Shown: one piece after another, positions 1 to 12,939 of the stretch
Numbering within the stretch: position 1 is the first letter of the stretch
Layout: each line of letters begins with the position of its first letter
Assembly: GCF_002078875.1 (NCBI RefSeq)
Contig: NC_034411.1
Span: 32,630,260 to 32,694,259, forward strand
DNA: 64,000 nt
Direction of reading: 5' to 3'
From: Numida meleagris
Taxonomy: Eukaryota > Chordata > Aves > Galliformes > Numididae
Notes under the pieces: generated by a model
What the model was told of the DNA's origin: nothing
The model's database searches: none
The model's input: only the letters and a program-made list of their open reading frames with translations
Program-made: the position numbers and the translations under genes

Positions 1-3000
1 TCTTTTTTTTTTTTTTCCCATATCTATTCACAGCTAGAGATCCACTTGTCCTTTTCTAGGCTTGCATGCCAATAGCTTTGTGCAGAGGTGGTGAGTAGCA
101 GATAGTTATATAGACTGTCACCTTTCAGGATAACATCTCTAAATGTACAAATCTGATCAAAGAGCTGAGGTCAAATAATATTGCAAGTGGCCCTGGACAT
201 GCACAAGCGTTAAGGAGGAGATAAGTAGTATAAGGATCAGATTATATCTCCTGAGGTCACAGTGCAGGATGGAGGCACAGAGCTGTACCCATGCTGATAG
301 AAGTGGGTGGAGGGAAGCACCCAGACTCTGGTTTCTAAATAGCAGCATTGAATGTCACGCTTTGTACTTACCCTAGTTAGACAAACTCAAGGTAAGCCAA
401 GAACACGGTGTTTATCCTAGATGACTTCTAGATCTGCTGGCAACGTTGGCTTCTCCTGAGGGAAATGGTGGGTGTTGGCAAGACTGAAACGTCACACCTT
501 CTTTATCTGAACCGTTAGAAAACGCATCCTGTTCTTGTTGCCTTGGCAGCAAATGTCGGGTGTGTTTCTGCATCCTGGCATATCTCATCTTCTTATGCGT
601 CTAGCATGCAAATAGGTCAGGCAAAGTGAGGGCCATGTCTGAGGATAGCTGTGAAATAGTTATTGGCTAGGACAGTGTGAATAAAGTGGAGGAAGATTAA
701 AGCCTGCAGAAGACATATTCTAAAATTGAGATCTACTCTTTTGCAGAATGCTTTCCATAGCAAACTGTAAAAGCCTAAATGCTTTGGTCGTTTAAAACTA
801 AATTTAACAAAAAATGGTGTGCAGTGTTAGGATTAATTTTAAGCTGTCACAGCTATGAACAGGATGACCTAACTGGTAGTTACTGTATCTGGCTGCAGTG
901 TGGGATAGTGTAGATAGCTGCAGTCTATAGTGTAACATTTGAGAATAAATTCTGCCACACTTGCTTCTATTTTTTACTCACTTGGGATGAGTAAACATGG
1001 AAAAATCAGTTTCTCAGTGAAGAGTACTGCTGATCAAAAGTCTTTTTTTTTTCTATTTTGCAAAAAATAGGGAAATAGGAGTAACAATACTATAATTTTC
1101 CTTATGCCGCTTCCATGTGTAAGTAAAAATACTACTACGGACAAAAGTGGCATCAAATGACACACAACTGCTTGTACTTAGTTGAGGATATGGTGCCATG
1201 TAGTATAAACATTTCCAAAGGTAAAAGGTTAAAATCATTAAAGTAGAAGTAGTAATTGTAGGCCATTGATTAAATTAAAAAAAAAAATAATTGATTTTAT
1301 ATACCAACTCACAGAAGGCAGTCAGCTTGACATAGCGGGACACATAGGGAATATACAAATGTTATCTTTCTGCTAACACTGGGAAAATAAAACTGTCAGA
1401 GTCACTTACAATTAATGTAGCAGAAGAACAACTTGATCAAATATAGAACATCATACCAGCTTAGCTGCTCAGCACAATTTAGTGTTGGATGTACACTACT
1501 GGGGCTGCTTCAAGTTGTGGACGTGGCTAACTGGACACTAGAGAGCCCCTGTAATTTCTGTGATGAACCACAGCTAATAAAAGGATGACTGCACTAATAG
1601 GATTAAGGAAGACCTCAGGTTTCTGTTAGTACTCAGAAGTATAGTTAGTATCCATGTTTCAGTTTGAATGAAAGTGGGCCTCATAAATAAGAAAGAAAAA
1701 TCCCTGATCCCAACACTGTATGTGGTTTGTGTTGTGAAAAACAACAGTGAAAAGAAGTACATGAGTAGCCTAGATACTTACTCTCTTTCTTAATAGGCCG
1801 CAGTATATTTAAAATGCAATCAGTATGTTTTGAAGAGGTGACAGTGTAATTCCCAATTATCTTAAAGAACTGTTGAAATCAAAGCACATCCATCTTAAAA
1901 ATACAATCTAGGCTATCTGGACACAACAAATTGATATTAAACCAAACAGATGTGATCCAGGCAAAGCCTGGCAGCTGGATTTATGTCACATCTGATCACT
2001 GCCTGCTTTTAGCAGCCACAGGAGCCTGTTGCAGACTGGTAGAGGGGTGGTGAGCGTGGGGTGATTTCTATCTCATACACAGAGGATGGGCTGTTCACTC
2101 TGTGGGGAGGAGGTGAGTTCTGTGTGTTCTCCAAGGCCACGTCCAGGTGTCCCAAGTCTTCAACTGCACCTGTTGTGAATCTACTCTTGAATCCGTAGAT
2201 AGATGATCCTTGAGGTCACTCTTTTTCCTGACAAAATAGCAATGCATTAGTTCAGAATAAAATGGATATTCTTGAAACAGACCGATATCAAATAGAACAG
2301 CTCTCACTTAAGTTCCTGTAGAAAGAGGTGGGATAGAAATGAGAGGGATCATGGTGCCCCAAGCAAAGGTTTAATTAATGCCCATTTTACTCAACAGCTC
2401 CCCTGAGAGGTGGAAGTCAGCCTCTAGAGCTGTGATTTTTGGCAGCATTCTCACAGAGAAACAACTAGATCAACTCAGCTCTATGCAAATAATTTACTCC
2501 CAAACTGGGGACCCACTTGCAAAGATTTAGTCTGATGTGAATAAAAACGGCTACATTATAAAACACTCAGAAAGGCAGGCCTAAATGGGAGTGCTGAAAG
2601 GCCTTGGACCATTCACTGCAACAGCCCAGCTGGATGCCACTCAGTTAAATAGTGATTAAAAGAAGGCCTTTGGGGAAAAAAAAACAAAAAAACCCAAAAA
2701 CAACATTTTTATAGAAATGTTAATTATAACGACACAATCCATAACATAAGTGCATTTAGAACACAAAAATTCATATTTATTTTTCTTTTCAGGGGCTCAG
2801 AGAAAGGCACCTGAGAGATGGAATTGAACAGAACTCTCTGGGGGTTAAAACAAACAGCACAATTATACCAAGACCTAGATTATACACTTGCATTGCTTAT
2901 GACTTTCAAGGAAAGTAAGCTCAATTGTGTGTTACTGCGGAAATGTTCAGCTTCCAATAGAGGAGAGTAGTAAGATATCAGCCAGCTGCAGCTTTCAAAG

Positions 3001-4410
3001 TAGCACAGTTACAAACAAAATACTGGTTGCTTTGTTTTAACTTGGTAATTAAAATCAAGATTAATACATTCCCTCTGTGATCACTGATGGCCACGTGTTT
3101 AACATAAATGCAAACACAAATGTCCTATCTTCTTCCCCTGAGTACAATTCCTGCTAGAACATAAAATTTATACGGGAAGATTTACTGTGAAACAGTACCT
3201 AAATATAAAGTATTTCAATTATATTTGGAAAATATTTATTTCCCAAATTTTGATCTTCCACTGGATTAACTCTGATAGAAATTGAATTACATATATATAT
3301 TTCTCTACAATTATCTATTACTTTGGTAATCTTATATACAGTATATGGATAACTTATGGAGCCTTAGCATGAAATGTTAAAAATGCACAAATGGTTCAGC
3401 TATAAGCCATTTTTTCTTAGGCTAATAAATTATTAAGAGTGATTCATCTATGCAGATCGTACTTTTTATTCTTGGCTTCCACCCAAAAATGTTTATTTTT
3501 GAGGGTATGAGAAGAAATATTTTTACCTGATTTTAGTCTAAGGAGAAAAACCAATATATCATTGTCTGCCTCTGAACAGTAAAAACAAACTCTATAAACC
3601 ACTGTATTGTTTTATAAGAAATCTCTAGTTACCTACTTTGAAAGAGGAAACTTGTCATTAATATCATATAGGCACTTTGTTGTGTGTTGTTGGGAAAAAA
3701 GAGATAAGACTGGATAAAAACAAAACTGGCTTGCATTTTGTGAAGGTTTGCAGGAAAAATTGTACTGGGAGAGTTCTGTAAGTTAGTCATAGATGCAAGA
3801 ATCAAATCTGAACATGTTCGATGTCATTTTGGTTGACTTTAACAGCCAATCAATAGAATGGTGAAAAAAATATAGTCATTAAGATATTTGTAGATGTAAC
3901 AACCAACAGCTTTTCCCTAAATAATCACTGAAAGAACAAGAGGTAATATTCAAGATTTGGTTTAGATAAGTAGCAAGAGCTGTTGTGGAAGAAATAACAT
4001 TATAGAAAACAACCTTGGACCACATGAACATGAGCTAATCCTATTTGGGTTAAGCGGTTAGAGAAACAAATAAGACAACTAAGACAATAAATTAAAAGCA
4101 TAAGTGATGAAATAAGAAAGATCATTTTTGTGAGTTGGAACTGAAGAACATAAGCTTGAATGCAGAGGAGACTCACAGAGCTGTTTGTATCATTAGGAAT
4201 TCGTACCAGAAGTGACATGGAAAGATTTTCAGAAAGAAATACTAGGTATAAACAAATAACTACTGTAATGATATTGAGCCTAGGCAGGCAGGCAGAGAGC
4301 CCCTAAGAAACAGAAAAATGTTGTGATGGGTGAAGAGATGTGTGTGTTGTAAGTAAAACATCATAGTACTTAGATGAGAATTGCTAAGTCAAGCTGACTC
4401 ATAACTCAGA
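1..4410. other. Unique AT-rich non-coding DNA
   Basis: No repeat family, RNA gene or convincing exon is recognised here. The stretch holds A/T-rich simple runs, for example around 1268-1290, 2675-2705 and 3290-3301. A short splice-like pair lies at 2083-2112 (see rejected items). Open frames are all under 75 codons and match nothing I know. Confidence 0.6.
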
Positions 4411-4779
4411 TTGTTCAGTCTGGAGGAGGCTCAGAGGAGACCTTATCACTCTCTACAGCAACCTGAAAGGAGGTTATAGTGAGGTGGGGATGGCCTCTTC
4501 TCAAAGGTAACTGGTGATAGGACAAGAGGTAATGGCCTTAAGTTTCACCAGGGGAGGTTCAGGTTCGATATTAGCATAAATTTCTTCTCAGAAAGAGTGG
4601 TGAGGCATTGGAACAAGCTGCCCAGGGAGGTGGGGAAGTCACCCTCCCTGGAGGTGTTCAAGAAATGTGCAGTTGTAGTACTTGTGGACATGGTTAGTAG
4701 GCATGGTGTGGATGGGTTGGCAGTTGGACTAGATAACCTTGGAGGTCTTTTCCAACCTTGATGATTCTATGATTCTATA
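4411..4779 (+). mobile_element. CR1: CR1 LINE, 5'-truncated, 3' end intact
   Basis: CR1 is the main non-LTR retroposon of birds, and most copies are cut short at the 5' end. This copy begins in the last part of the reverse-transcriptase ORF ('aggctcagaggagacctta', then 'tctctacagcaacctgaa'). It runs through the 3' untranslated region ('gacaagaggtaatggcctta', 'gaggcattggaacaagctgcc') and ends in 'gatgattctatgattctata', the family's characteristic tail. The coding part has no long open frame, so the copy is dead. It is a typical passive insertion with no neighbouring gene. Confidence 0.95.
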
Positions 4780-5765
4780 AATTCCTGTAGTTGATGAGGG
4801 GTAGGAGCTTTTCCAGAATTTTGGCAGAACTGGCACATGAGTTTGCTAGTCCAGCTGTATACTTCTTCAGGAAATGTACAGTTGGATATTAGCTAAGTTA
4901 GTACCTGTGTTTAAGAGAGAGGTGGGAAGGAAGAGTCTTAGTAAACATGGTTCTTACTAGGTGTATGGATGAGATGTTCTGAGGAAATGTTTACTTTTGC
5001 TAATGCCTTTTATCTCTATTGGGTAGAGTCAGAAGCAATCACCTTTGCTGCCTCCTGAGAGCAAGATGCATTAAGTGGCACAAGTGTCCTTCTCTTCCAA
5101 CAAATAAGCACTCTAGAAGATAAAATTTTATTTGCACTTTAAAAAATGTTGAGGGCTTTAGTGGCAATCGATAATAGCATACATAAATGTAATGTGCAGG
5201 TGACTGAAGCAAAAGACAGGATTTCCATAGGGGAAGGGAACTTTCAGCAAACTTTCACAAAGCTGAAAGAGAATCCTCAGAAGGCTCAATAAATGCAAAA
5301 AGTTATTGGTCTGGAAAACAGGCCAAGAGTAAAAAATATATGTTTGCAGTTTCCCAAAGGAGACTAAAGAGGGTTAATAATTTTGAGTTTACTTGACCCC
5401 TTCATTAGTATATATTCCTCATGAAGGAATTGAATTTTACATGAATGATGAGATCATCCAAAGTAAAGCTAAGAGTGGTAATAAAAGGTTCTCAGGAGTC
5501 CTAAAACATCAAGTTTCAGAGGACAAGGAAATCTCTTAAGAGTTGGGAGCGAGGAAGAAAACAGCCTTTATTCTCGGTTTGATCATTTCAAGGGGCCTCT
5601 TGCACTGTTTTCTAGGGCATGCAGCCCAAGCTATTTGAGGAGAAGAGAGCTGGGTGGGAGGGTTGGAGGGTGACCTGACACGTCCACGAGTGGACACCAG
5701 TGTGCTCCTTGTTGATACATCCAGGAGTGTTTCTGTAGTTTTTTAGTGTTTTAATGCTATCCCTC

Positions 5766-5780
5766 AAAAAAAAAAAAAAA
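5766..5780. repeat. Poly-A run
   Basis: Fifteen consecutive A residues in unique DNA. No retroposon body is recognised on either side, so it is probably a simple slippage tract. Confidence 0.9.
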
Positions 5781-7232
5781 GGGGCAATGATTATTATTTT
5801 GTTAGGAATTCCCATAGATAGACTGTAAACCCTCAGAGGCACAGACTTCCATTTTGTGTGTAAAGACACAGAAAAAAAAAACAGTGTTTTGATCTCAGCT
5901 GGAGCCTCTTAGTGTTACTGTAAAACAAATAAATCCTAAATACATATTTACCTTTGGACATCCAGGAAAAGAAAGCCTATTTCTATGACACCTGCTGCTG
6001 TTTATGCTTTGACAACACTGAAATTCAAAGAAGTAAATCTGTGTGCTCTTAAGGTGAATTCACCAAAGTCTGGAGATCATTTATGCTGAGCATCAATGGT
6101 GACAACACTTTCTTTCCCTTAGAGGAACTCAGGAGGATGGGAGAAAACTGCAAACCCCAAAGTAGGGTGATTAGATAAGACCAAAGGCTATGACTTCTCT
6201 TATAAATAAGATGTGGGCAAAAAACATCATTTCCTGAATGATATCCCAACTACACAGAGGCTTTAGGTCATACTAACAGCTGCCTTTATACTACCTTTAG
6301 TAGCACAGCTGTATGGTCTCATTTTCTCATGTATTTTCCTTTTCCTGTTCAATTTTTTGAACTGATTTCTTCCAAGCCATCACATGAACAGTTCTTCTCT
6401 TTCCTTGTCATGCTAAGAGTGAAAGACAGCAGAACAAACCTGATCAAGAATATCAAAGTAAGACCCACAAAAGAGAATATTTTCTTCCTTTAGGGTTGTT
6501 GCAGTTCCAAGAGCCATGTACTGTCACTCTCACTCTGCCCAAATAGCATAATCTTCTCCAGGTCACAGCCAGTCTGGCAGAAAGCAGTAAGGAATTAGGG
6601 ATTTGCTTGTATCAGATGAAAAGGATTCTCTTATTATTAAAGTGGCCAAGTTTTAGAGCCATGAATCCACCCCAACATTCTCACTCAGAGCAGTGAATTC
6701 ATACCAAGTTGATCAAGGCAAGGAAGGGGCGAAGAGTAGAGGAAGGTTACAATTCACTTGTGCAGTTCTGCTCATTCCACTAAATCATGCTTTAAGTTAT
6801 GAAATTACAAAAATAGTTATTGTTTTATCCAAAGTATGCTGTTGCTCTTACATCAAGATGTGAGATGGCAAATACACAGCACTGTTACCAAGCCTCAGTG
6901 TGACATCCAGCCAGGAATTGAGGAAGAGAAACAGGATTAGTGGTTCTGAATGTGTTACTCTCTTTTGTCTCATTCTGCCTGCTCATCCTTTGAGGATGCT
7001 TTTATTATGAATTACTGTGCTGAACATATCTGTATGACCTGAGGACAAAGCACCTTTTAAGAGAATCTTGACCTGTCATCTGGAAATATGTTTGCCATCA
7101 TCATTTGCTGGGTTGTAATGGAGCCTTGTGGAAAAGGTCCTGACAAAATTTTTGAGTTAAAATATTGCATGATTCTCTTTTAGGAAAAAAATATACCAAA
7201 AACATACCTTTATTAAATTCTGCCGGACAGTT

Positions 7233-7263
7233 CTAGTAATATTAGGTCTACTAGTAATATTAG
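7233..7263. repeat. 13-bp direct repeat, period 18
   Basis: The word 'ctagtaatattag' occurs at 7233-7245 and again, perfectly, at 7251-7263, with five bases between. It is a small local duplication in AT-rich DNA. Confidence 0.9.
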
Positions 7264-7642
7264 CCAATGATTGTTATGCTTCACTTTGAAAACACTTCCT
7301 TAAATGTTTATTAACTAAATTGAAGTAGTCAATTGTGTTTCATTCTTATATGCTATGGAGATAACTGATAATTCAAAGTGATATGTGTACTTGTTATTAC
7401 CGTAATTATTTAATAGAAGCTGAATGCATTCATTTTTATTCCCTACTTAAAGTTTTGAGATCTTGGTCTTAAAAGAGCAAGTTTAACTGAGGCCAGTACT
7501 AAAGTGTCTTCTGTGAGATTTTGCAAGTTTTCTCATGCAGGATTTACTAAAATACCTGTAGCATGTCAGCAACTGAACCTTTAGGAAATGAGGAAGAGAT
7601 TTGGGGAAAAATGTATGAAAATCTACTTGGCAGAGTTAAAAA

Positions 7643-7679
7643 AATCTTTTCCCTACTGGTCCCCTTTAGGGAAAAGATT
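7643..7679. repeat. Perfect 13-bp inverted repeat, 11-nt loop
   Basis: The left arm 'aatcttttcccta' (7643-7655) is exactly reverse-complementary to 'tagggaaaagatt' (7667-7679), with an 11-nt GC-richer loop. The flanks do not extend the stem, so this does not resemble a microRNA precursor. A template-switch mutation or a chance hairpin are the simplest readings. Confidence 0.9.
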
Positions 7680-9870
7680 AGGGAAACGAGAAACAACGAA
7701 CAGATTAGTTCAATGTAAGCTTTGATGAGTGTAAATTTCTGGGCCAATCTGATATAACCAAGCTCCATTTCCCTGTAGAACTAGGGAAATAGGATGACTT
7801 TAAATAAATGTTTTCCACCAGAAAAAAAGAGAAATACTTAAAATTTCTCACAAACTCTTTTAAGTTGAATGCATGTCTGATTTTACTCACTTGCTCCACA
7901 GGGTATCCCCTTCTTCTCACCCGTTCCACTGAGATAATTGAAATGTGGAGGGATAAGATGATAAGGGAAAATCAGTTAACTAATTACAAAACCTCAAGAC
8001 TCTTAACAGAAAAAAGTCATGAATAGCAGAAGTTCCACTGCATGTTTCTTGCAAAAATCCCTTTCACACCTTTCTCACAAGGTGGCCAACTTTCGCTGAA
8101 TGCTTCACAGATTCCCAGGCTACAGCAAGCTATAGTAACCAGGAACAAAATCCAGAACTCAAAACTTGAAGAAATCCCCGGTCTTGCCACGGTGACCTGC
8201 TTGAAACAGACTCGTCCTCCTGCTAGGCTGGAGTTGAGCCCTAACTGGAGGCTCTCCTTTAGCGCAAAGTGCTAAGACAAAGGTCTTAGCCTTGTGACTG
8301 GCGGGTCAGCTGCTGGAACAATATGGACAGATATGCCAATGAAACTCTGCAGTTCACCAAGGTGCTATGTAACCAAAGTATCACAAGGGACTTGTCAGGG
8401 TGTGAGATTGATCAGAATGGGAAGGGCAGTTCTCTATGCTCGTGTTCCTCAGCTGCATGTAGAGACCCAGGCCTTCCCCAAGGCCTTGCAAAAACTGGTC
8501 AGTTTTCTGCTCTGAATCTTGTGTCATTTCCCTTCAGCAGAAGCAGCTCAACTCACTATGACTTTTTCCTGTATGTGCTCTGGTGACTGGGGAATATAGT
8601 TCTTGAAAACTGTTGAGGCAAGTTAGATAAGGCATTTATTTTGTGCGTATTTTCTTAAGGCTTTCTTGGTTCTGTAAGCATTAAAAATGTTGTGTACTGA
8701 TACTTCATTTTGATTTTGATGTGTTTTTTATCAGAAGGTAACCACCTCTTTCAGCAACGAGCTGGGTGTCAGTTCTTGAGCATAGCTATGTACGAGGCAC
8801 CTCAGGAAGCCCACCTGGTACTATTACAGCCCCACACAGCTATTAATATTAACGTGTTTTCAACTGCTACATATATTTTAGTATCAGCTTGTTGAAAGCT
8901 GCCTTTTATTCTACAAGTGTTTGCTAAAGAGCAAAGGTTAATTGCAGCTGCTGTAGATGATTTTCAGTGTGCATATCTGAATAGCTTGAGGAGCTGGTAG
9001 TTGGGGATGATGGTCCTCTTGGGAAAAAACAGTAGGGGATATGTGGAAATATAGGTGAACTGTGGCCCTTTCCCTCCCCTGTCATGGTCATCTTTTACTG
9101 CCAGGGTCCATGCTGGATTCTCTGGATTACTGAGTTTGGAAACAGCTGTTACAGATACCTTGAGATATCAGCTACCTGTATGAGTATTCACAAACACATA
9201 CCAGCTCACTGGTAGCTGGTTACTGCTACCAGGTAGGTGCACAGGAAGAGAAAGCAGGCTGTTTTTTATAAAGTTTCTAAGTTTCTCTCTGGCTAAGATT
9301 AATTCACACTTTTTTCCTTCTCTGCTTTCTGGTGCTGTTCAAAGTTTGCCACATTTCTCTAGCACTGAGATGTTAGGTTATTTTATTACAAATTTTGTAC
9401 AGGTGGCACATGGCTGCAGCATATGGAAACTTCCTCTGGCTTTCCCTGGTCTGAGAAAATGGTGTTACAAATGAGAGAGCATTGAATACATCCTGGGGTC
9501 ACGGGCTGCGTGTCTCAGGTGAAATAGTGGTCTATGAAAAGACACTGAAAGGGATAGCTGAGAGCAAGAGTGAAATGTGTGGATAGCAAGCTAATGTGGC
9601 AAAGCAGTGTGGTGTACATGCATGAGTAAATGTAACTGGAAATGTTCGGATGGTTTATTAAGCCTGAAAAGTAGGTTGAGTATTTTGATAGTAAGGCAAG
9701 GTATTTGTTATAAATCAATATAGAAAGAGTGGTGCTGTGTGGCATTTACCTGAAGGTTATTTAGGATGTTAGTCTATTAAGCAACATATATGATGGGAAG
9801 AGATTGGCATTCTCTTTTGAAATCATCTTTGATGCAAATAAGAGTATGCAAAAGGCCTACTTCTCCAAAA

Positions 9871-9915
9871 TTCTCCTTAACACAAATTTCTCCTTAACAT
9901 CAGTTTCTCCTCCTG
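9871..9915 (+). repeat. Degenerate TTCTCC tandem repeat, period 17
   Basis: Units begin at 9871, 9888 and 9905. The first two share 14 of 17 bases; the third is only the TTCTCC head. A further TTCTCC sits at 9861. The array forms a pyrimidine-rich tract leading straight into 'ctgcagggtaag' (9914-9924). Confidence 0.75.
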
Positions 9916-10329
9916 CAGGGTAAGCTCCGCTGCCTTTGATCTAGCTTTGCACAGCTTTCCAAACAGCAGCTCTTGGTGGCGATGGTCCCGATACCTACGT
10001 GGTTTGCAGTACAGGCAGTGGCTATAAATGGTATGTGCACAGTGTCACTAGGAATCTCCTTGACTGTCTTCCACTAGAAGGAATTCTTTCCAAGTTTTCT
10101 TCCCAGAAGAAATCTCATAACAAACAAGTGGATGCTATAGACAGAACAGGAGAAAAGAGACCCAGAAATGCATTCAGAAAAATGTACATTTGCACTTTGA
10201 AAAAGAACAGAGACTTCCAGCCCCTGGTTTTACGCTGTGTTGATCTCCATTTGTAGAATTGTGCAGGCATATAGGAGACTTGCCCAGACACATTTTAGCT
10301 TAATAGCTGTTATTTAGGAAAACGAAGAA

Positions 10330-10680
10330 AAATATTTGGCTGCCAGCAGTAATTAGAAAATTACAATCAGTAATCAAATAACTACCAGCCCACTTCCCCG
10401 AAAGTTAAGCAAGCGTTAAGAATTAGCTGTAATACAAGGGTGTAATTCATTACAATGACAAATTATTTGTTAATGTCCGTAACACTTTGCCATAGCAATT
10501 AGTCATTCTTGTCATTTGACTTATCTGGAATTCTTACAAGACAACCATGAAATTGTAAAGCATAATTATTGACAACATTGGTACCTGACTTAAGCTTCTA
10601 CATTTTTGAGGGCAGGTTTTAGAAAGATCAAAGCATATTATGTACTATGGTAATTGCTTACCACCCAAGAAATACATGTT
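10330..10680. promoter_or_regulatory. Candidate conserved non-coding element
   Basis: This AT-rich block is free of recognised repeats. It contains several homeodomain-type TAATT words ('cagtaattagaaaattacaa', 'gaattagctgtaat', 'gtgtaattcattacaatg', 'agcaattagtcatt'). CpG sites also persist at cccgaa, aagcgtt and gtccgta within about 120 bases, while neighbouring DNA is nearly CpG-free. Dense homeodomain words plus retained CpG are typical of vertebrate developmental enhancers, but this is inference from composition; no alignment was possible. Confidence 0.3.
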
Positions 10681-11740
10681 CTGAATAAAAATTTAACTAA
10701 AAATATGTTGGTTTTTTTCCTGTTGGGGGAAAATTATGAATGGTGATCCTGCAGGAAACAACAAACTTTTGTTCTTTGAAAGAAAAACAAACAGACTATT
10801 TTGTCTATATGGGATTCAGACATCGACTGAACAATGAGCAACCCACCCCCTCGCATGTTGAACTGATTAATTCTTTGCCAAGAGGGATCATGAAGAACCT
10901 GGATTTAAACAGCTTTTAAAGCTTCATTTGTTCACCATGCCTGCTGCAGTTGGTTTGGGTCAGTCAGAAACTTGATATCCATTCTCTAGTAAATAGTAGA
11001 GAACAAGAAAATAGCTGTATGCTTTATTACAATATGTAGTTCAAAATGATTTGCTCCTCCTTCTCGTTTCCCATCTTATATGTAATTACTCTTGGACATA
11101 TTATAGGTGGCAGAGGAGAAGAGGCTTCACAGAATAGAGTGGGTGTGTAAGGAGAAACATCTGCAATCCAAAAACCAGCCAAGCCTGGTGCTGGTCTGCT
11201 GCCTCTGATGGCTTGGAACCTGTGCCTGTCTCTGTAAGAATCAGAAAAATAAAATAAAAACATTGTGAGAGTGCTTCACATAAAACTGGTGAGTACATTG
11301 CTCCTAGGGCTGACTAATTAGGATTCTTGTGTGTGTCACCTTTATTTGTACATGTTTGTCACATAATTCTCACACGGTGTCTGGTTTGTTTTGAGGAAGA
11401 TTTCACAAGAGCCTAAGTAAACCATGAGTCCAATTTTTAAATTTGATTTGTAATGATACACAGAATCTGAAATGCTTAACAATAACATTGTTAAAAGCAA
11501 TTTCGCATTGCAGAAAACATCTTGCTGGAAAATGAGAACCCACTGACTTCTAGTGTTTCCAGTGCTCAGTGTGAAGACAAGTGGATGCTTGCGGTGACAG
11601 CCTCTCTGAGGGACTCTCTTGAGTGGTTATCTGTAGCTGTGTAGCTGTGGGACGCTTTGCCTTGCTGTTCACTCTTTGGTACAACCGAGATGGGGTCTGA
11701 TGTCTCCTTGGGGCCTTTCCACAACATCCTTCTCACATGG

Positions 11741-11780
11741 TTGAAGAATTTGTACGCATATTGAAGAATTTGTATGCATA
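11741..11780. repeat. 20-bp tandem duplication
   Basis: Unit 1 (11741-11760) and unit 2 (11761-11780) differ only at one site: 'gtacgcata' versus 'gtatgcata'. That is a C-to-T change at a CpG, as expected from methyl-cytosine deamination after the duplication. Confidence 0.95.
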
Positions 11781-12368
11781 TTTTAGCTGTCTTGAAGCTG
11801 TCGTACCTGCACTAGCTTCTACAGTAGCCCCCTGCCTCACATCTCTCTTCACCAGCTCCCAAGGACACAGGCTTCTGTAACAGAAGATTGCTTTACTCTT
11901 ATCTGCTATGGGGATATTTTTGTCTTCTTCTTATGGTATAGTGCTTCTCTCTTCTAGGTGAGCTATAGAAACTCCTGACGTGTTAAAAAATGTTTGGTAG
12001 GAATAGGCAGAGAAAACTGTTGCACTAAAGTTTTAAGACTTGCAATGACATTCATTGTGCAGGCTAGACATCTGAATGCTTCTTGAATATTGAGTATCAT
12101 GAAACTAAAAATTAGAGCAGCTGAAGTCTGTGCTTTTTACATGAATAAGGAAAATTCAAATGAGTTCTTATTAAAATTCCCATCCATCTTTAGTTATAGG
12201 AATCATGAATCAGAAACAGACTAGGCTGAAAGCAAAAACTTCATTTCCTCATGTGAACATCTGAACCCCAGTGCCCATGACTATAACACCTGTGCTTTGA
12301 TTTGGGCCTGTATTTTATGTTTAAATTAAAGACATGATATTACTGCTAGATATATGTTTCATTTTTAG

Positions 12369-12513
12369 GTCAACATTTTCTCACCACACTGGACTCCCAA
12401 CTGTTACCAAGAACTTTTGCAAAAATACACGGAGTACGTGCAAAGGTACAAAAATAGGAGTGTGCTCCGAGGTTCTTTTTATCAACCTGTTTTTCCTGAC
12501 AGCTAGCTCTAAG
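12369..12513 (+). other. Exon-like open segment (uncertain)
   Basis: A pyrimidine-leaning acceptor ('gtttcatttttag') precedes base 12369 and a good donor (AAG|GTGAGC) follows base 12513. One frame is open across all 145 nt and stops two codons into the presumed intron. The peptide shows no domain I recognise. An open frame of 48 codons is not rare by chance, so this may be a pseudo-exon. Confidence 0.2.
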
Positions 12514-12939
12514 GTGAGCTGAGAGCTCCGATGCTTGATGTTAGTTCCACAGCTCTTCAGTAGAGTACTAACGCTACTAAAGCCAGCTCCCAGATTATTC
12601 CAATATAACAAAGATTTTACCTTCAGAATGTGTTACTTCGGTACACTTGCAAATAAAACTTTGTCAGATTAAGCACTTAGAAAATTTAAGGCTTATTGTG
12701 AAGGAAAACTGCATTTACAGATCTTATTGCTTCATTATGATGATAAGAGCTCAGAGTCCTTAAACACTGTTCATGTTCTCCTTCTTACAGTCACAAAAGG
12801 GCAAAGAGAATTTGCACTTACCTATTTCAAACGATGTTTTGTGAAGGCGTAAAGAACTTCTAAAGGGACTGATTACAGAAAATTACCTTGCATTGTATGA
12901 GCATGAGTTGATTAAGTTTAAAATAAATACAGTCATTTC

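Larger units (their letters stand above)
4780..12939. other. Unique non-coding DNA with several small structures
   Basis: No gene is recognised. Within it are an A15 run (5766-5780), an 18-bp-period direct repeat (7233-7263), a perfect 13-bp inverted repeat (7643-7679), a 17-bp-period TTCTCC repeat abutting a splice-like motif (9871-9925), a candidate conserved block (10330-10680), a 20-bp tandem duplication (11741-11780) and an exon-like segment (12369-12513). Three overlapping open frames at 8042-8586 match no known family and have no clear gene context. Confidence 0.55.

Noticed and set aside
2083..2112. Possible 30-nt microexon (acceptor 'tctcatacacag', donor GAG|GTGAGT)
   Set aside because: Too short to test by coding content; a similar 24-nt pair occurs near 13872-13895, showing such pairs arise by chance.
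8271..8290. 8-bp hairpin 'gctaagac'/'gtcttagc'
   Set aside because: Stems of 8 bp with short loops are common by chance and nothing nearby supports a terminator or RNA gene.
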